NCBI GenBank assembly: GCA_031399025.1 | Contig: JANNOJ010000063.1 | Span: 17,695 to 81,694, forward strand | DNA from: CBDBZL01 sp031399025 | GTDB lineage: Bacteria > Pseudomonadota > Alphaproteobacteria > Sphingomonadales > Sphingomonadaceae | Reading direction: 5' to 3' | Length of the DNA stretch: 64,000 nt | Shown here: positions 17,071 through 26,230 of the stretch, in pieces | How the letters are laid out: each line of letters opens with the position of its first letter | Numbering within the stretch: the first letter of the stretch is position 1 | The notes under the pieces: generated by a model | Database searches by the model: none | Seen by the model: only the letters and a program-made list of their open reading frames with translations | Told to the model about the DNA's origin: nothing | Position numbers and translations under genes: made by a program

Positions 17071-17376
17071 ATGACGCAGCTGCTGGTCATCGCCGCGCTG
17101 ATCGTGCTCGCCTATCGCGCGCTCGTCGGCCGCTGGCCCTGGGAGCAGCGGGTGAGCGTGCGCGATCGCGCCCTCGCCAGGGCCCGGGCGACGCTGGGCC
17201 TGGGCCTCGATGCCGGGCGCCAGGAGATCCTCGCTGCCCACCGCCGCCGGCTGACCACGGTCCATCCCGACCGCGGCGGCTCGGGCGCCGGCGTCCACGA
17301 GGCCAACGAGGCGCGCGACCTGCTGCTCGCCGAGCTGCCGACGCCATCGATCCACCACCCCGAGGAGCCGCAATGA
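17071..17376 (+). CDS. Small membrane-anchored J-domain protein
   Basis: A 101-residue protein with an N-terminal membrane segment (LLVIAALIVLAYRALVG) and a C-terminal J-like domain: LGLGLDAGRQEILAAHRRR, then the essential HPD motif in VHPDRGG (about residue 70). J-domains stimulate the ATPase of Hsp70/DnaK. The architecture, one anchor plus a J domain, resembles TIM14/DjlA-like co-chaperones. It lies between mipZ and the phosphomannomutase gene, overlapping the latter by ATGA, so all three are probably one operon. Confidence 0.8.
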   Translation: MTQLLVIAALIVLAYRALVGRWPWEQRVSVRDRALARARATLGLGLDAGRQEILAAHRRRLTTVHPDRGGSGAGVHEANEARDLLLAELPTPSIHHPEEPQ

Positions 17377-18788
17377 CCCACCAGTTCGATCCCACCGTGC
17401 TCAGGGAATACGACATCCGCGGCATCATCGGCGCGACGCTGGGGGCGCAGGATGCGCGCGCCATCGGCCGCGGTTTCGGCACCCTCCTCAAGCGCGCGGG
17501 CGGGCGCAAGGCGGCGGTGGGCTATGACGGGCGCGTCAGCTCGCCGATGCTCGAGCGCGCGCTGATCGAAGGGCTCACCGCCAGCGGCATCGATGTCCGG
17601 CGGATCGGCATGGGGGCCACCCCCATGCTCTATTACGCGGAGGCCTCAAGCGAAGAAATTGATGGCGGAATCCAGATAACCGGCAGCCATAATCCCGCCA
17701 ATTACAATGGCTTCAAGATGGTGTTTCAGGGTCGGCCGTTCTTTGGTGCGGACATTCAGCGGCTTGGCGCCATGGCGGCGCAGGGCGACTGGGTCGACGG
17801 CGCCGGCAGCGTGGAGAGCGTGGAGATCCTGGATGAGTATGTCGAACGGCTGCTCACCGCACTCGACGGCATCGATCCTGCAGCGCTCGCCCGGCTGCGC
17901 GTCGGCTGGGACGCGGGCAACGGCGCCGCCGGTCCCGCGCTCGAAGCGCTTGCCGCGCGCCTGCCCGGCGAACACCATCTGCTGTTTACCGAAGTCGACG
18001 GGAATTTTCCGAACCATCATCCTGACCCCACTGTTGAGGCCAATCTTCAGGATCTGGTTAACCTTGTCGCGGCGAAGAACCTCGATTTCGGAGTGGCTTT
18101 CGACGGCGACGGCGACCGGATCGGCGCGATCGACGGTCAGGGCCGCGTCATCTGGGGCGACCAGCTGCTGATCATCTTTGCCGAAGACCTGCTGCAACGG
18201 CGGCCGGGAGCCACGATCATCGCCGATGTGAAGGCCAGCCGGGCGCTATTCGACCATGTCGCCAGGCACGGCGGCACGCCGCTGATGTGGAAGACCGGTC
18301 ACTCGCTGATTAAGTCCAAAATGAAGGAGGTTAATTCGCCGCTGGCCGGGGAAATGAGCGGCCATGTGTTTTTTGCCGACGATTACTACGGCTATGACGA
18401 TGCGCTCTACGCGGGTCTGCGCCTCATCGCCGCCTCGGCGCGACTCGGCAGATCGGTCACCGAGCTGCGCTCCGCGATGCCCGCGATGCTCAACACGCCC
18501 GAATTGCGCTTCCAGGTGGACGAGAGCCGCAAGTTTGCCGCCATCGACGAGGTGAGGCAGCGCCTGTCGGGACCGAATGCGCCGGCCGACGCCGAGGTGA
18601 ACGACACCGACGGCGTGCGCGTCACCACGCCCGATGGCTGGTGGCTGCTGCGCGCCTCCAACACCCAGGACGTGCTGGTCGCGCGGGCCGAAAGCGACAG
18701 CGAGGAAGGGCTCGCCCGGCTGATGCGGCAGATCGACGACCAGCTCGCCGCCTCGGGGCTGGAACGTGGGGCACCGGCCGCGCACTGA
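17373..18788 (+). CDS. Phosphomannomutase/phosphoglucomutase
   Basis: A 471-residue alpha-D-phosphohexomutase that interconverts 1- and 6-phosphates of mannose or glucose for exopolysaccharide and LPS precursors. The catalytic phosphoserine loop is TGSHNP (about residues 107-112), the Mg site is DGDGDRIG, the sugar-specificity loop is GEMSGHVFF, and the phosphate-binding segment near the C-terminus is RASNTQD. It resembles AlgC/PgmG/ManB enzymes. Its ATG overlaps the stop of the J-domain gene (ATGA), suggesting coupled translation. Confidence 0.93.
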   Translation: MTHQFDPTVLREYDIRGIIGATLGAQDARAIGRGFGTLLKRAGGRKAAVGYDGRVSSPMLERALIEGLTASGIDVRRIGMGATPMLYYAEASSEEIDGGIQITGSHNPANYNGFKMVFQGRPFFGADIQRLGAMAAQGDWVDGAGSVESVEILDEYVERLLTALDGIDPAALARLRVGWDAGNGAAGPALEALAARLPGEHHLLFTEVDGNFPNHHPDPTVEANLQDLVNLVAAKNLDFGVAFDGDGDRIGAIDGQGRVIWGDQLLIIFAEDLLQRRPGATIIADVKASRALFDHVARHGGTPLMWKTGHSLIKSKMKEVNSPLAGEMSGHVFFADDYYGYDDALYAGLRLIAASARLGRSVTELRSAMPAMLNTPELRFQVDESRKFAAIDEVRQRLSGPNAPADAEVNDTDGVRVTTPDGWWLLRASNTQDVLVARAESDSEEGLARLMRQIDDQLAASGLERGAPAAH

Positions 18789-18900
18789 CCGCAAACCGGC
18801 GTCGCGCCGAGCGCCCTATGCCCGGACCTTGGGGCAGGTCCGGAACCCGTGTCCGACCGTGCACGTTCATATCGCTGATAACGGAAGGGTTTTGGCGACG

Positions 18901-19581
18901 ATGCTGGTAGACGATGATCTGCGCGAGAGTGCGCGCGGCGAATTGTTCGCGCGCATCGCCGAGCACGGTTTCCCATGTGTGGGGGCCAAATCGGCACTGG
19001 CGCGCGGTACGCTGAAGGTCGTCGTCGGCCATTCGATTGAGAGCGGCTGGGACGATATGGCGATCCATTCCGACCTGATCGAGTGGACGCGCTCCTACCG
19101 CTGTGACCCGGACGGATTGCGCAGCCTGGTCGTGGTGTTCGATGGCCCCCTCGGCCTGTCCGAGCGGGAATTTGAGCGCGCCATGTGGAACCGCATCCAA
19201 TCGCTAGCCGACAAGGATGAATGGCGGGGGCAGGAATACGATCCCCGGGTCAGCGCCGACCCGGATGATCCGCACTTCTCGCTGAGTTTCGGCGGCGAGG
19301 CCTTCTTCGTGGTCGGCCTGCACCCGGGCGCGAGCCGCCCCGCGCGCCGGTTCCCCCGCCCGACCCTGGTGTTCAACCTGCACGACCAGTTCGAGCGCTT
19401 GCGCGAACAAGGGCGCTACGACCGCATGCGCGAAGCCATCCTCGCCCGCGACCTCGCCCTGGCCGGTGATCTCAACCCGATGCTGGCGCGATACGGGGAG
19501 ACGAGCGAAGCCCGGCAGTATTCCGGCCGACTGGTCGGGGCCGACTGGGCCTGCCCGTTCGCAGACAAGCGGAGCAAGTGA
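18901..19581 (+). CDS. YqcI/YcgG (GntA-like) family protein
   Basis: A 226-residue protein of the YqcI/YcgG family, recognised by FPCVGAKSALARG near the N-terminus and FFVVGLHPGASRPARRFPRP with PTLVFNLHDQFERLR in the second half. The family member GntA of guanitoxin biosynthesis is a heme-dependent N-hydroxylase of a guanidino amino acid; whether this protein shares that chemistry is inference. The start at 18901 follows GGAAGGG; upstream sequence in frame overlaps the previous gene. The stop overlaps the DUF1989 gene by four bases, so the two work together. Confidence 0.75.
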   Translation: MLVDDDLRESARGELFARIAEHGFPCVGAKSALARGTLKVVVGHSIESGWDDMAIHSDLIEWTRSYRCDPDGLRSLVVVFDGPLGLSEREFERAMWNRIQSLADKDEWRGQEYDPRVSADPDDPHFSLSFGGEAFFVVGLHPGASRPARRFPRPTLVFNLHDQFERLREQGRYDRMREAILARDLALAGDLNPMLARYGETSEARQYSGRLVGADWACPFADKRSK

Positions 19582-20180
19582 CGCAGGCCAGCGTCGCGAT
19601 CCGTGAAGTGCCACCGCGAAGCGGGACGGCATTTCGCCTGGCGCAAGGCCAGGTGCTGCGGGTCATCGATCCGCGAGGGATGCAGGTGAGCGACCTCCTT
19701 GCCTTTTCCGCAACCGACCCGCGCGAGGCGCTGTCGAACGGGCGAACGTTCGATTACGAGGAGACCGTTCGCCTGACCACCGGCGCCAGGCTGTGGTCCA
19801 ACCGCTCGCAACCGATGCTAGAGATCATCGAGGACACGGTGGGTTGCCACGATTTCCTGCTGACCCCTTGCAGCGAGGCCACCTTCCGGCACTTCTACCC
19901 GGAACATCCGGTCCACCGCGGCTGTTTCGGCAACCTTGCCGAAGCGCTGGCGCCATTCGGGATCGCGGACGATGCCATCCCTTGTGCGTTCAACGTGTTC
20001 ATGAATGTGCCGGTGGACCCAGCGAGCGGCCGGCTGAGTGTCGCGCCTCCACTGAGTAGAGCGGGCGACTATATTCGGCTCCGGGCGCTGATGGATTTGA
20101 TCGTCGGGCTCACGGCGTGTTCGGCCTATGCGTCGAATGGCGGCAGCTTCAAGCCGATCCACTATGCGATCGAAGGCTAG
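19578..20180 (+). CDS. DUF1989 / urea-carboxylase-associated family protein
   Basis: A 200-residue protein of the DUF1989 family found next to urea carboxylase and in other small-molecule pathways. Characteristic segments are VIDPRGMQVSDLLAFS, TFDYEETVRLTTGARLWSNRSQPM, GCHDFLLTPCSE and FNVFMNVPVD; conserved Cys/His residues suggest a metal site. The GTG start overlaps the stop of the YqcI-family gene (GTGA) and has GGAG seven bases upstream. No urea carboxylase or allophanate hydrolase genes lie nearby, so the substrate of this pair is open. Confidence 0.8.
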   Translation: MTQASVAIREVPPRSGTAFRLAQGQVLRVIDPRGMQVSDLLAFSATDPREALSNGRTFDYEETVRLTTGARLWSNRSQPMLEIIEDTVGCHDFLLTPCSEATFRHFYPEHPVHRGCFGNLAEALAPFGIADDAIPCAFNVFMNVPVDPASGRLSVAPPLSRAGDYIRLRALMDLIVGLTACSAYASNGGSFKPIHYAIEG

Positions 20181-20398
20181 CGGCCATCTGGGCTGGGGCA
20201 TTGTAGGCGGCAGGGCCTGAGGGTTGCCGGACCCTGGCTGCTTCGCGGTCCGCGGCTCCGGTTCCCTCGCGCAAGCGATTCTGCGATCCACCGCCGACGG
20301 GTTCGTCCCGCCCGTCTGCGGCATATCATCCGAACTCCGGGGTCTTGCGTCCTGCCTCGGCAGCTGCCCGGGATCAACCAAGGCCAGCTACGGACAGC

Positions 20399-20869
20399 CT
20401 AGGTTCTCTGCGCGGCCGGCAGATGTTGCGGTTCAGCCCGCTTCGCTGTGGTCGCCGGGTGCGCGCATGATTCGCTTGGCCCGTCGTGGCCGTACGCCAC
20501 GGCAATGTAGTCGCGTTCGAAAATGGCGGCGCGCACGACGCTGTAGCGGCCCCCTTGGTTGAGCAGCACGTCGCCCGCCTCCAGGCGTACCGTTCCGCAA
20601 GCCAGACCCATGCTGGCCGCCGTTGCCGCGCAATGCGCCTTGATCGGGGCGTAGCGCGGCTTGAGCATGGCGCCGCCCTTGATGGGGAAGTACTCGGCCT
20701 CGGCGACCGCGCGGGTCAGGGTGATCTCGCCCCCGGCGGGGTGGCGGACATGGATCCATCCCGCGCCCCGATCGAGCACCGTGAGGACGGGCGCCCGCTG
20801 GACCCAGACGAAATCGTCGTCCCAATCAATGTCCCGGACAGGGTCCAGCCGCTGGTCCAACATCTGCAT
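20399..20869 (-). CDS. Hypothetical protein (156 aa)
   Basis: A predicted soluble protein of about 156 residues with no recognised family. The central part alternates hydrophobic and charged residues (GWIHVRHPAGGEITLTRAVAEAEYFPIKGGAM), like a beta-rich fold. The C-terminal 30 residues are low in complexity. I place the start at the ATG ending at 20869; a second ATG six bases later with a better-spaced GGAG is also possible, as is a GTG at 20908. The neighbour on the same strand is another unknown gene. Confidence 0.5.
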   Translation of the reverse strand: MQMLDQRLDPVRDIDWDDDFVWVQRAPVLTVLDRGAGWIHVRHPAGGEITLTRAVAEAEYFPIKGGAMLKPRYAPIKAHCAATAASMGLACGTVRLEAGDVLLNQGGRYSVVRAAIFERDYIAVAYGHDGPSESCAHPATTAKRAEPQHLPAAQRT

Positions 20870-20921
20870 CACTCCATCACTGGTACTGGAAGTGCAATGG
20901 ACGAACACGCCTAACCAAACG

Positions 20922-21353
20922 TTAACGGGCGGCCGGAGACACGGCCTGCGAAGCGGAAAATGCGACCGTCAGATCGGTCTTGTGGCCCCGCTCGACGAGC
21001 TCGGTCCGCGCCACCGCCCAGCGTCGGCGGGCTGCGTAAGCGGCGAGAATTGCCAGCAGCCGGGCAACCTGAAGCTGCCGATCGCCGCCGGCGGCAAGAT
21101 CGCGCACCGTCAGCGAGGAGCAGGCGAGCCGCCCCGCCAGACCTATCGCGCATTCCAGTGCCAACGCTGCCTCCACCGGGACGCATGAACCGGGATCGAG
21201 GTCGGTGATGACCAGACCGGGTGCATCCGTATCGATCCGGATGAAGCCGCGGCGGTCCTGTCCGGACGTCAGCTGCAGCGAGTACTCGTCACGGCGGATG
21301 GCGAAGCGATCGGCAACGGGGCCTCTAGCTGGAGGGGGCGCCGTTCGCGACAT
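20922..21353 (-). CDS. Hypothetical protein (143 aa)
   Basis: A 143-residue protein without a known family. The first half contains RRDEYSLQLTSGQDRRGFIRIDTDAPGL, the second half is alanine/arginine-rich and probably helical. There is no signal peptide or membrane segment. The ATG at 21353 has GGAGGA 11 bases upstream. It is followed after about 50 bases by the other hypothetical gene on the same strand. Its coding status rests on length, a plausible start and amino-acid composition. Confidence 0.45.
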   Translation of the reverse strand: MSRTAPPPARGPVADRFAIRRDEYSLQLTSGQDRRGFIRIDTDAPGLVITDLDPGSCVPVEAALALECAIGLAGRLACSSLTVRDLAAGGDRQLQVARLLAILAAYAARRRWAVARTELVERGHKTDLTVAFSASQAVSPAAR

Positions 21354-21667
21354 CCTGCAAATGGTCCTCCAGCCGAATTGCGTGGGCATCGGCGCGCACC
21401 ACCGGCGTCGAGCCCGCCGGCAACGGCCGACGCCGCCCGCCTGCCGCGCGATCGGCGCATCGGCAACAGCAATGCCGCAGGCGACCCTCTCCGGGACGGT
21501 GGGCGGGGCGCGCCGGATCGGCCTTGCAGGAACCGCCGCCGGCGCGGGGCGGATCGATCGCTTGCGCTGGCCGCGGGCGAGTGGCGTAAGGCGGACATGA
21601 ACCGATCCCCCCCTGACCGCTCGCCGGGCCTTGCGAGCTCCCGGCTGGCCCTGGCCGCCGCCTCAGC
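21354..21667. other. Intergenic region upstream of the DEXH helicase
   Basis: About 314 bases between divergent genes. No supported gene or clear promoter motif; short frames on both strands look like high-GC noise. Confidence 0.4.
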
Positions 21668-24169
21668 ATGAGCGGCCCTTGTGTCCCGCCCGAACTCGCC
21701 CACTGGTTCGAGGGCCGCAATTGGCGCCTGCGCCGGCACCAGGCCGAGATGCTGGCGGCGGCAGATGCCGGGCGGGATGCGCTGCTGGTGGCCGATACCG
21801 GCGCGGGCAAGACGCTGGCCGGCTTCCTGCCCACGCTGGCGGCGTATTGCGGCTCGCGGCTCGCGAGCAGCCCTGCCCACGAGGGCCTGCACACCCTTTA
21901 CGTCTCGCCGCTCAAGGCGCTGGCGCACGACGTGCAGCGCAACCTCGTGGCGCCGGTAGAGGAGCTCGGCCTGCCGATCCGCGTCGAGACCCGCAGCGGC
22001 GACACCCCATCCGACCGCAAGGCCCGCCAGCGCGCGCGCCCGCCGCACGTGCTGCTCACCACGCCGGAATCGCTGTCATTATTGCTCAGCTACGAGGACA
22101 GTTTCGCGCTGTTTGCCGGCCTCAAGCGCGTGGTGGTGGACGAGGTGCACGCCTTTGCCACCGGCAAGCGCGGCGACCTGCTGGCCCTCGCCCTGTCGCG
22201 CCTGCAGGCGATCGCGCCCGGTCTCACCCGCGCCGGCCTCTCGGCCACCGTGGCCGACCCCGAGGCGTTCCGCGCCTGGCTGGCGCCCCAAAGAGGCGGG
22301 ATCGGGGGCGAGATCGACCGGGTGACGCTAGTGGCTGGCGAACAGGGCGCCGAGCCGATCGTCGAGATCCTCCTGCCGATTGAGCAACGCGTGCCCTGGG
22401 GCGGCCACGCGGCGACCTGGGCCATCCCCCAGCTCTACCAGGAGATTAGCCGCAACAAGACCACCTTGGTGTTCACCAATACGCGGTTCCTGGCCGAGTA
22501 CATCTTCCAACATCTGTGGGACGTGAACGAGGACAATCTGCCCATCGGCATCCACCATGGCTCGCTCAGCAAGGAGGCGCGGCGCAAGGTGGAAGGGGCG
22601 ATGGCGCGCGGCGAATTGCGCGCTCTGGTGTGCACCGCCAGCCTCGACCTGGGGATCGACTGGGGGGACATCGACTGCGTGGTGCAGATGGGCGCCCCCA
22701 AGGGCTCCAGCCGCCTGCTGCAGCGGATCGGCCGCGCCAATCACCGCCTCGAGCTCGCCTCGCGCGCCATCCTCGTGCCCGGCAACCGCTTCGAGTTCCT
22801 CGAGGCGCAGGCGGCCAAGGACGCGGTGGCAGAGGGGGTGCGCGACGGCGAGGATTTCCGCCCCGGCGGGCTCGACGTGCTCGCCCAGCACGTGATGGGC
22901 TGCGCCTGCGCCCGGCCGTTCGACGAGGCGGCGCTGCTGGCCGAGGTGCGCTCCACGCTCGCCTATGCGTGGATCGACGAAGTGGTGTGGCAGCGGGTGC
23001 TCCGGTTTGTGGCGACCGGCGGCTACGCCTTGCGCGCCTACGACAAGTTCAAGCGCATCGTCCGCGAGGAGCATGGCGATGGCGAGGCCAGCTGGCGCCT
23101 TGCGCACCCCGAATTCGCCGCGCGCCACCGGATGAACGCCGGTATCATCGTCGATTCCGAGATGCTCGAGGTGCGCTTCCGGGGAGGTGGGGGGAAGGGG
23201 GGCCGCTCGCTCGGTCGGGTGGAGGAACGCTTCGCCGCCGCGCTGCGCCCGGGCGACACCTTCCAGTTCGCCGGGGTGAACGTCGAGGTCGAACAGCTCA
23301 AGGACCTGGAGCTGATCGTGCGCGCCAGCGCCAAGGCGGCGATGATCCCCTCCTACGGCGGGCTGCGCCTGCCGCTCACCACCCACCTGGCCGACCGGGT
23401 GCGCGCGATGCTGGTCGACCGCGCGGGCTGGAGCCGCTTCCCCGACGACGTGCGCGATTGGCTGGAAGTGCAGGACTGGCGCTCGGCGCTGCCTGGGCCC
23501 GACAATCTCCTGGTCGAGAGCTTTCCGCACGGCAGGCGCCACTACACCGCCTACTACACCTTCGTCGGCTGGAACGCGAACCAGTCGCTGGGCATGCTGA
23601 TCACGCAACGGATGGAGACGCTCGGCCTGATGCCCGGCGGCTTCGTCGCCAACGATTACTCGCTGGCGGTCTGGGGCCTGAAACCGGTCACCGATCCGCG
23701 CCCGCTGCTCTCGCCCGACATCCTCACCGAGGAATTCGTCGACTGGGTGCAGGAGAGCCACCTGCTGCGCCGCGCCTTCCGCGAGGTGGCGGTGATCGGC
23801 GGGCTGGTGGAACGCCAGCACCCGGGCAAGAAGAAGTCGGGACGGCAAGTCACCTTCTCGACCGACCTCATCTACGACGTGCTGCGCAAATACGAGCCCG
23901 ACCACCTGCTGATCCAGGCCGCCTGGGCGGATGCACGCGCGCGGATGACCGACGTGGGCCGCCTTGCCGACCTGCTCCAGACCGCGGCCGAGCGGATCGA
24001 GCACGTCACGCTCGACCGGGTTAGCCCGCTGGCGGTGCCGGTGATGGTGATGATCGGCCGCGAGGCCACGCCGCACGGGGCGGCCGACGACGAGCTGCTG
24101 CTCGAGGCCGAGAGCCTGGCCGCGACGGCGATGGGGGGCGAGCGGATGATGCCCGCAGGGCGCGACTAG
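21668..24169 (+). CDS. Ligase-associated DEXH-box DNA helicase (Lhr-like)
   Basis: An 833-residue superfamily 2 helicase. Motifs in order: Walker A ADTGAGKTLAGFLP (about residues 43-56), Ib LLTTPESLSLLLS, II VVDEVH, III GLSATVADP, V CTASLDLGIDWGDID and VI QRIGRANHR. The C-terminal Lhr-core segment includes GRRHYTAYYTFVGWNANQ. These match the ligase-associated DNA damage response helicase. It typically clusters with an ATP-dependent DNA ligase, an exonuclease and a phosphoesterase; none of those is beside it here. It converges on the exbD gene. Confidence 0.93.
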   Translation: MSGPCVPPELAHWFEGRNWRLRRHQAEMLAAADAGRDALLVADTGAGKTLAGFLPTLAAYCGSRLASSPAHEGLHTLYVSPLKALAHDVQRNLVAPVEELGLPIRVETRSGDTPSDRKARQRARPPHVLLTTPESLSLLLSYEDSFALFAGLKRVVVDEVHAFATGKRGDLLALALSRLQAIAPGLTRAGLSATVADPEAFRAWLAPQRGGIGGEIDRVTLVAGEQGAEPIVEILLPIEQRVPWGGHAATWAIPQLYQEISRNKTTLVFTNTRFLAEYIFQHLWDVNEDNLPIGIHHGSLSKEARRKVEGAMARGELRALVCTASLDLGIDWGDIDCVVQMGAPKGSSRLLQRIGRANHRLELASRAILVPGNRFEFLEAQAAKDAVAEGVRDGEDFRPGGLDVLAQHVMGCACARPFDEAALLAEVRSTLAYAWIDEVVWQRVLRFVATGGYALRAYDKFKRIVREEHGDGEASWRLAHPEFAARHRMNAGIIVDSEMLEVRFRGGGGKGGRSLGRVEERFAAALRPGDTFQFAGVNVEVEQLKDLELIVRASAKAAMIPSYGGLRLPLTTHLADRVRAMLVDRAGWSRFPDDVRDWLEVQDWRSALPGPDNLLVESFPHGRRHYTAYYTFVGWNANQSLGMLITQRMETLGLMPGGFVANDYSLAVWGLKPVTDPRPLLSPDILTEEFVDWVQESHLLRRAFREVAVIGGLVERQHPGKKKSGRQVTFSTDLIYDVLRKYEPDHLLIQAAWADARARMTDVGRLADLLQTAAERIEHVTLDRVSPLAVPVMVMIGREATPHGAADDELLLEAESLAATAMGGERMMPAGRD

Positions 24170-24242
24170 GATCCGCGCGCCAACGAAGACGGGCGGGAGT
24201 CAGCCCCCCGCCCCGACGGCACGCGAGTCCGCCCGGCGCCGA

Positions 24243-24674
24243 TCAGCTCGACCCGAAGCTGCGATATTGCTCGTTGCCCACGAAGCCGAACTTGGTCACG
24301 CCCGACGCCTTGATGATATTGAGCACGTTGGCCGCCAGCTCGTAGCTCGCATTGGGCTCGGGTTCGAACTGGAGCTCGGGCTCGACCGCGAAGCGCAGGG
24401 TCTGCTGGAGGTTGGCGACCAGCTGGTTGTCGTTGATCGGCTGGGCGTTCCACAGGATCTGATTGTTCTGCGTCAGCACGATCTTGTTGATCTGCGGCTC
24501 GACATTGTCGGTCGGTTGATCCGAGGGCTGCGGCAGGTCGATATTGATCGCGTGCGTGGCCACCGGGATGGTGATGATGAACATGATCAGGAGCACGAGC
24601 AGGACGTCGATGAGCGGCGTCATGTTCATTTCCATCATCGGCGCGCCGTCGTCTCTGCCGCCTGCCATTGCCAT
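24243..24674 (-). CDS. exbD: ExbD-type biopolymer transport protein (second ExbD)
   Basis: A 143-residue ExbD/TolR protein: short cytoplasmic N-terminus, the MNMTPLIDVLLVLLIMFIIT membrane helix with the essential proton-carrying aspartate (about residue 23), and a periplasmic domain. With ExbB it converts proton-motive force into TonB energisation. It is the last gene of the tonB-exbB-exbD-exbD cluster and follows another ExbD gene by 36 bases. The two ExbD copies differ strongly in their periplasmic parts, so they are unlikely to be a recent duplication. Confidence 0.93.
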   Translation of the reverse strand: MAMAGGRDDGAPMMEMNMTPLIDVLLVLLIMFIITIPVATHAINIDLPQPSDQPTDNVEPQINKIVLTQNNQILWNAQPINDNQLVANLQQTLRFAVEPELQFEPEPNASYELAANVLNIIKASGVTKFGFVGNEQYRSFGSS

Positions 24675-24710
24675 CTGAACTTACTCCTTTAACCGCGGGT
24701 AGCGAGCCGC

Positions 24711-25247
<537 letters not shown>

Positions 25248-25328
25248 GTCGCTCTCGTCCTATCTCAATCGCCGGTAAGGGGCGGACCCGGGCGCATGCT
25301 CGCGGGATCCGCCGATCGATTCTGCCGC

Positions 25329-26192
25329 TTACGGCCGGGGCGTGGTGGTCGTCGTGGTGGTGCCGACGGGGCCCGTACCGACCGGGGTGGTGGTCGCCGG
25401 GCGGGGCGCTCCGGCGGCGGGGGTGGTGATCGGCTTGGCGGTCGCCGGTGCGGTGGTCTTGGCCGCAGCCTGCGTCGAAGTGCTGGTCAGCACCTCGGGC
25501 TTCACCGCGCCCTTGGAGGTGATGTAGGCGAGCAGGTCGGTCGAAAAGCCGTTGAGCAGTTCGGCGATGCGGCGGTTGCGGCTCTGCAGCCAGTTGTAGG
25601 CCAGCACCGCGGGCACGGCGACCAGCAGGCCGATGGCGGTCATGATCAGCGCCTCGCCGACGGGGCCGGCGACCTTGTCGATCGAGGCCGAGCCGGCGAT
25701 ACCGATGTTGATGAGCGCGCGGTAGATGCCGATCACCGTGCCGAGCAGGCCGACGAACGGCGCGGTGGCGCCCACCGTGGCCAGGAACGGCAGGCCGCCG
25801 GCGAGCTTGGCATTGATCGACGCTTCCGAGCGAGCCAGCGAACCGTGCATCCAGTCATGCGCCTCGAGGCTGTCGGTCATCTTGCTGTGCTGCGATTCGG
25901 CGACCAGCGCGTCGTCGACCATCTGGCGCCACGCACTGTTCTTCTCGAGCTTGGTCGCGCCTTCCGACAGCGTGTTGGTGCGCCAGAACTGGCTGCGGAT
26001 CGCCTTGTACTGGCTCATGATCTTGTTCTGCTCGAGCAGCTTGGTGATCAGGATGTAGAACGAGCCGACGGACATGATGACCAGCACGGTCAGGATGGAC
26101 CAGGCGATGACACCGCCCTGCTCCATGGCTTCCATGAAGCCGAACTGGGTGGCTGGGGCCGCTCCGGCGGCGGCAAGGAGGTCGATGAGCAT
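25329..26192 (-). CDS. exbB: ExbB/TolQ-type proton channel protein with Thr/Pro-rich tail
   Basis: A 287-residue MotA/TolQ/ExbB protein with three membrane segments: GGVIAWSILTVLVIMSVGSFYI, then LPFLATVGATAPFVGLLGTVIGI, then GEALIMTAIGLLVAVPAVLAYNW. Thr and Glu residues of the channel are kept. After about residue 235 the protein carries a low-complexity tail rich in Ala, Pro and Thr, ending PVGTTTTTTTPRP, which ordinary ExbB proteins lack. It sits between tonB and exbD, 36 bases behind tonB. Confidence 0.93.
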   Translation of the reverse strand: MLIDLLAAAGAAPATQFGFMEAMEQGGVIAWSILTVLVIMSVGSFYILITKLLEQNKIMSQYKAIRSQFWRTNTLSEGATKLEKNSAWRQMVDDALVAESQHSKMTDSLEAHDWMHGSLARSEASINAKLAGGLPFLATVGATAPFVGLLGTVIGIYRALINIGIAGSASIDKVAGPVGEALIMTAIGLLVAVPAVLAYNWLQSRNRRIAELLNGFSTDLLAYITSKGAVKPEVLTSTSTQAAAKTTAPATAKPITTPAAGAPRPATTTPVGTGPVGTTTTTTTPRP

Positions 26193-26230
26193 GCGGGTAA
26201 TCCTCTGTTACGACGATTGGGACAATCGGC

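Noticed and set aside
22328..24076. 582-codon open frame antisense to the DEXH helicase
   Set aside because: The helicase motifs are unambiguous on the plus strand; the reverse frame has none.
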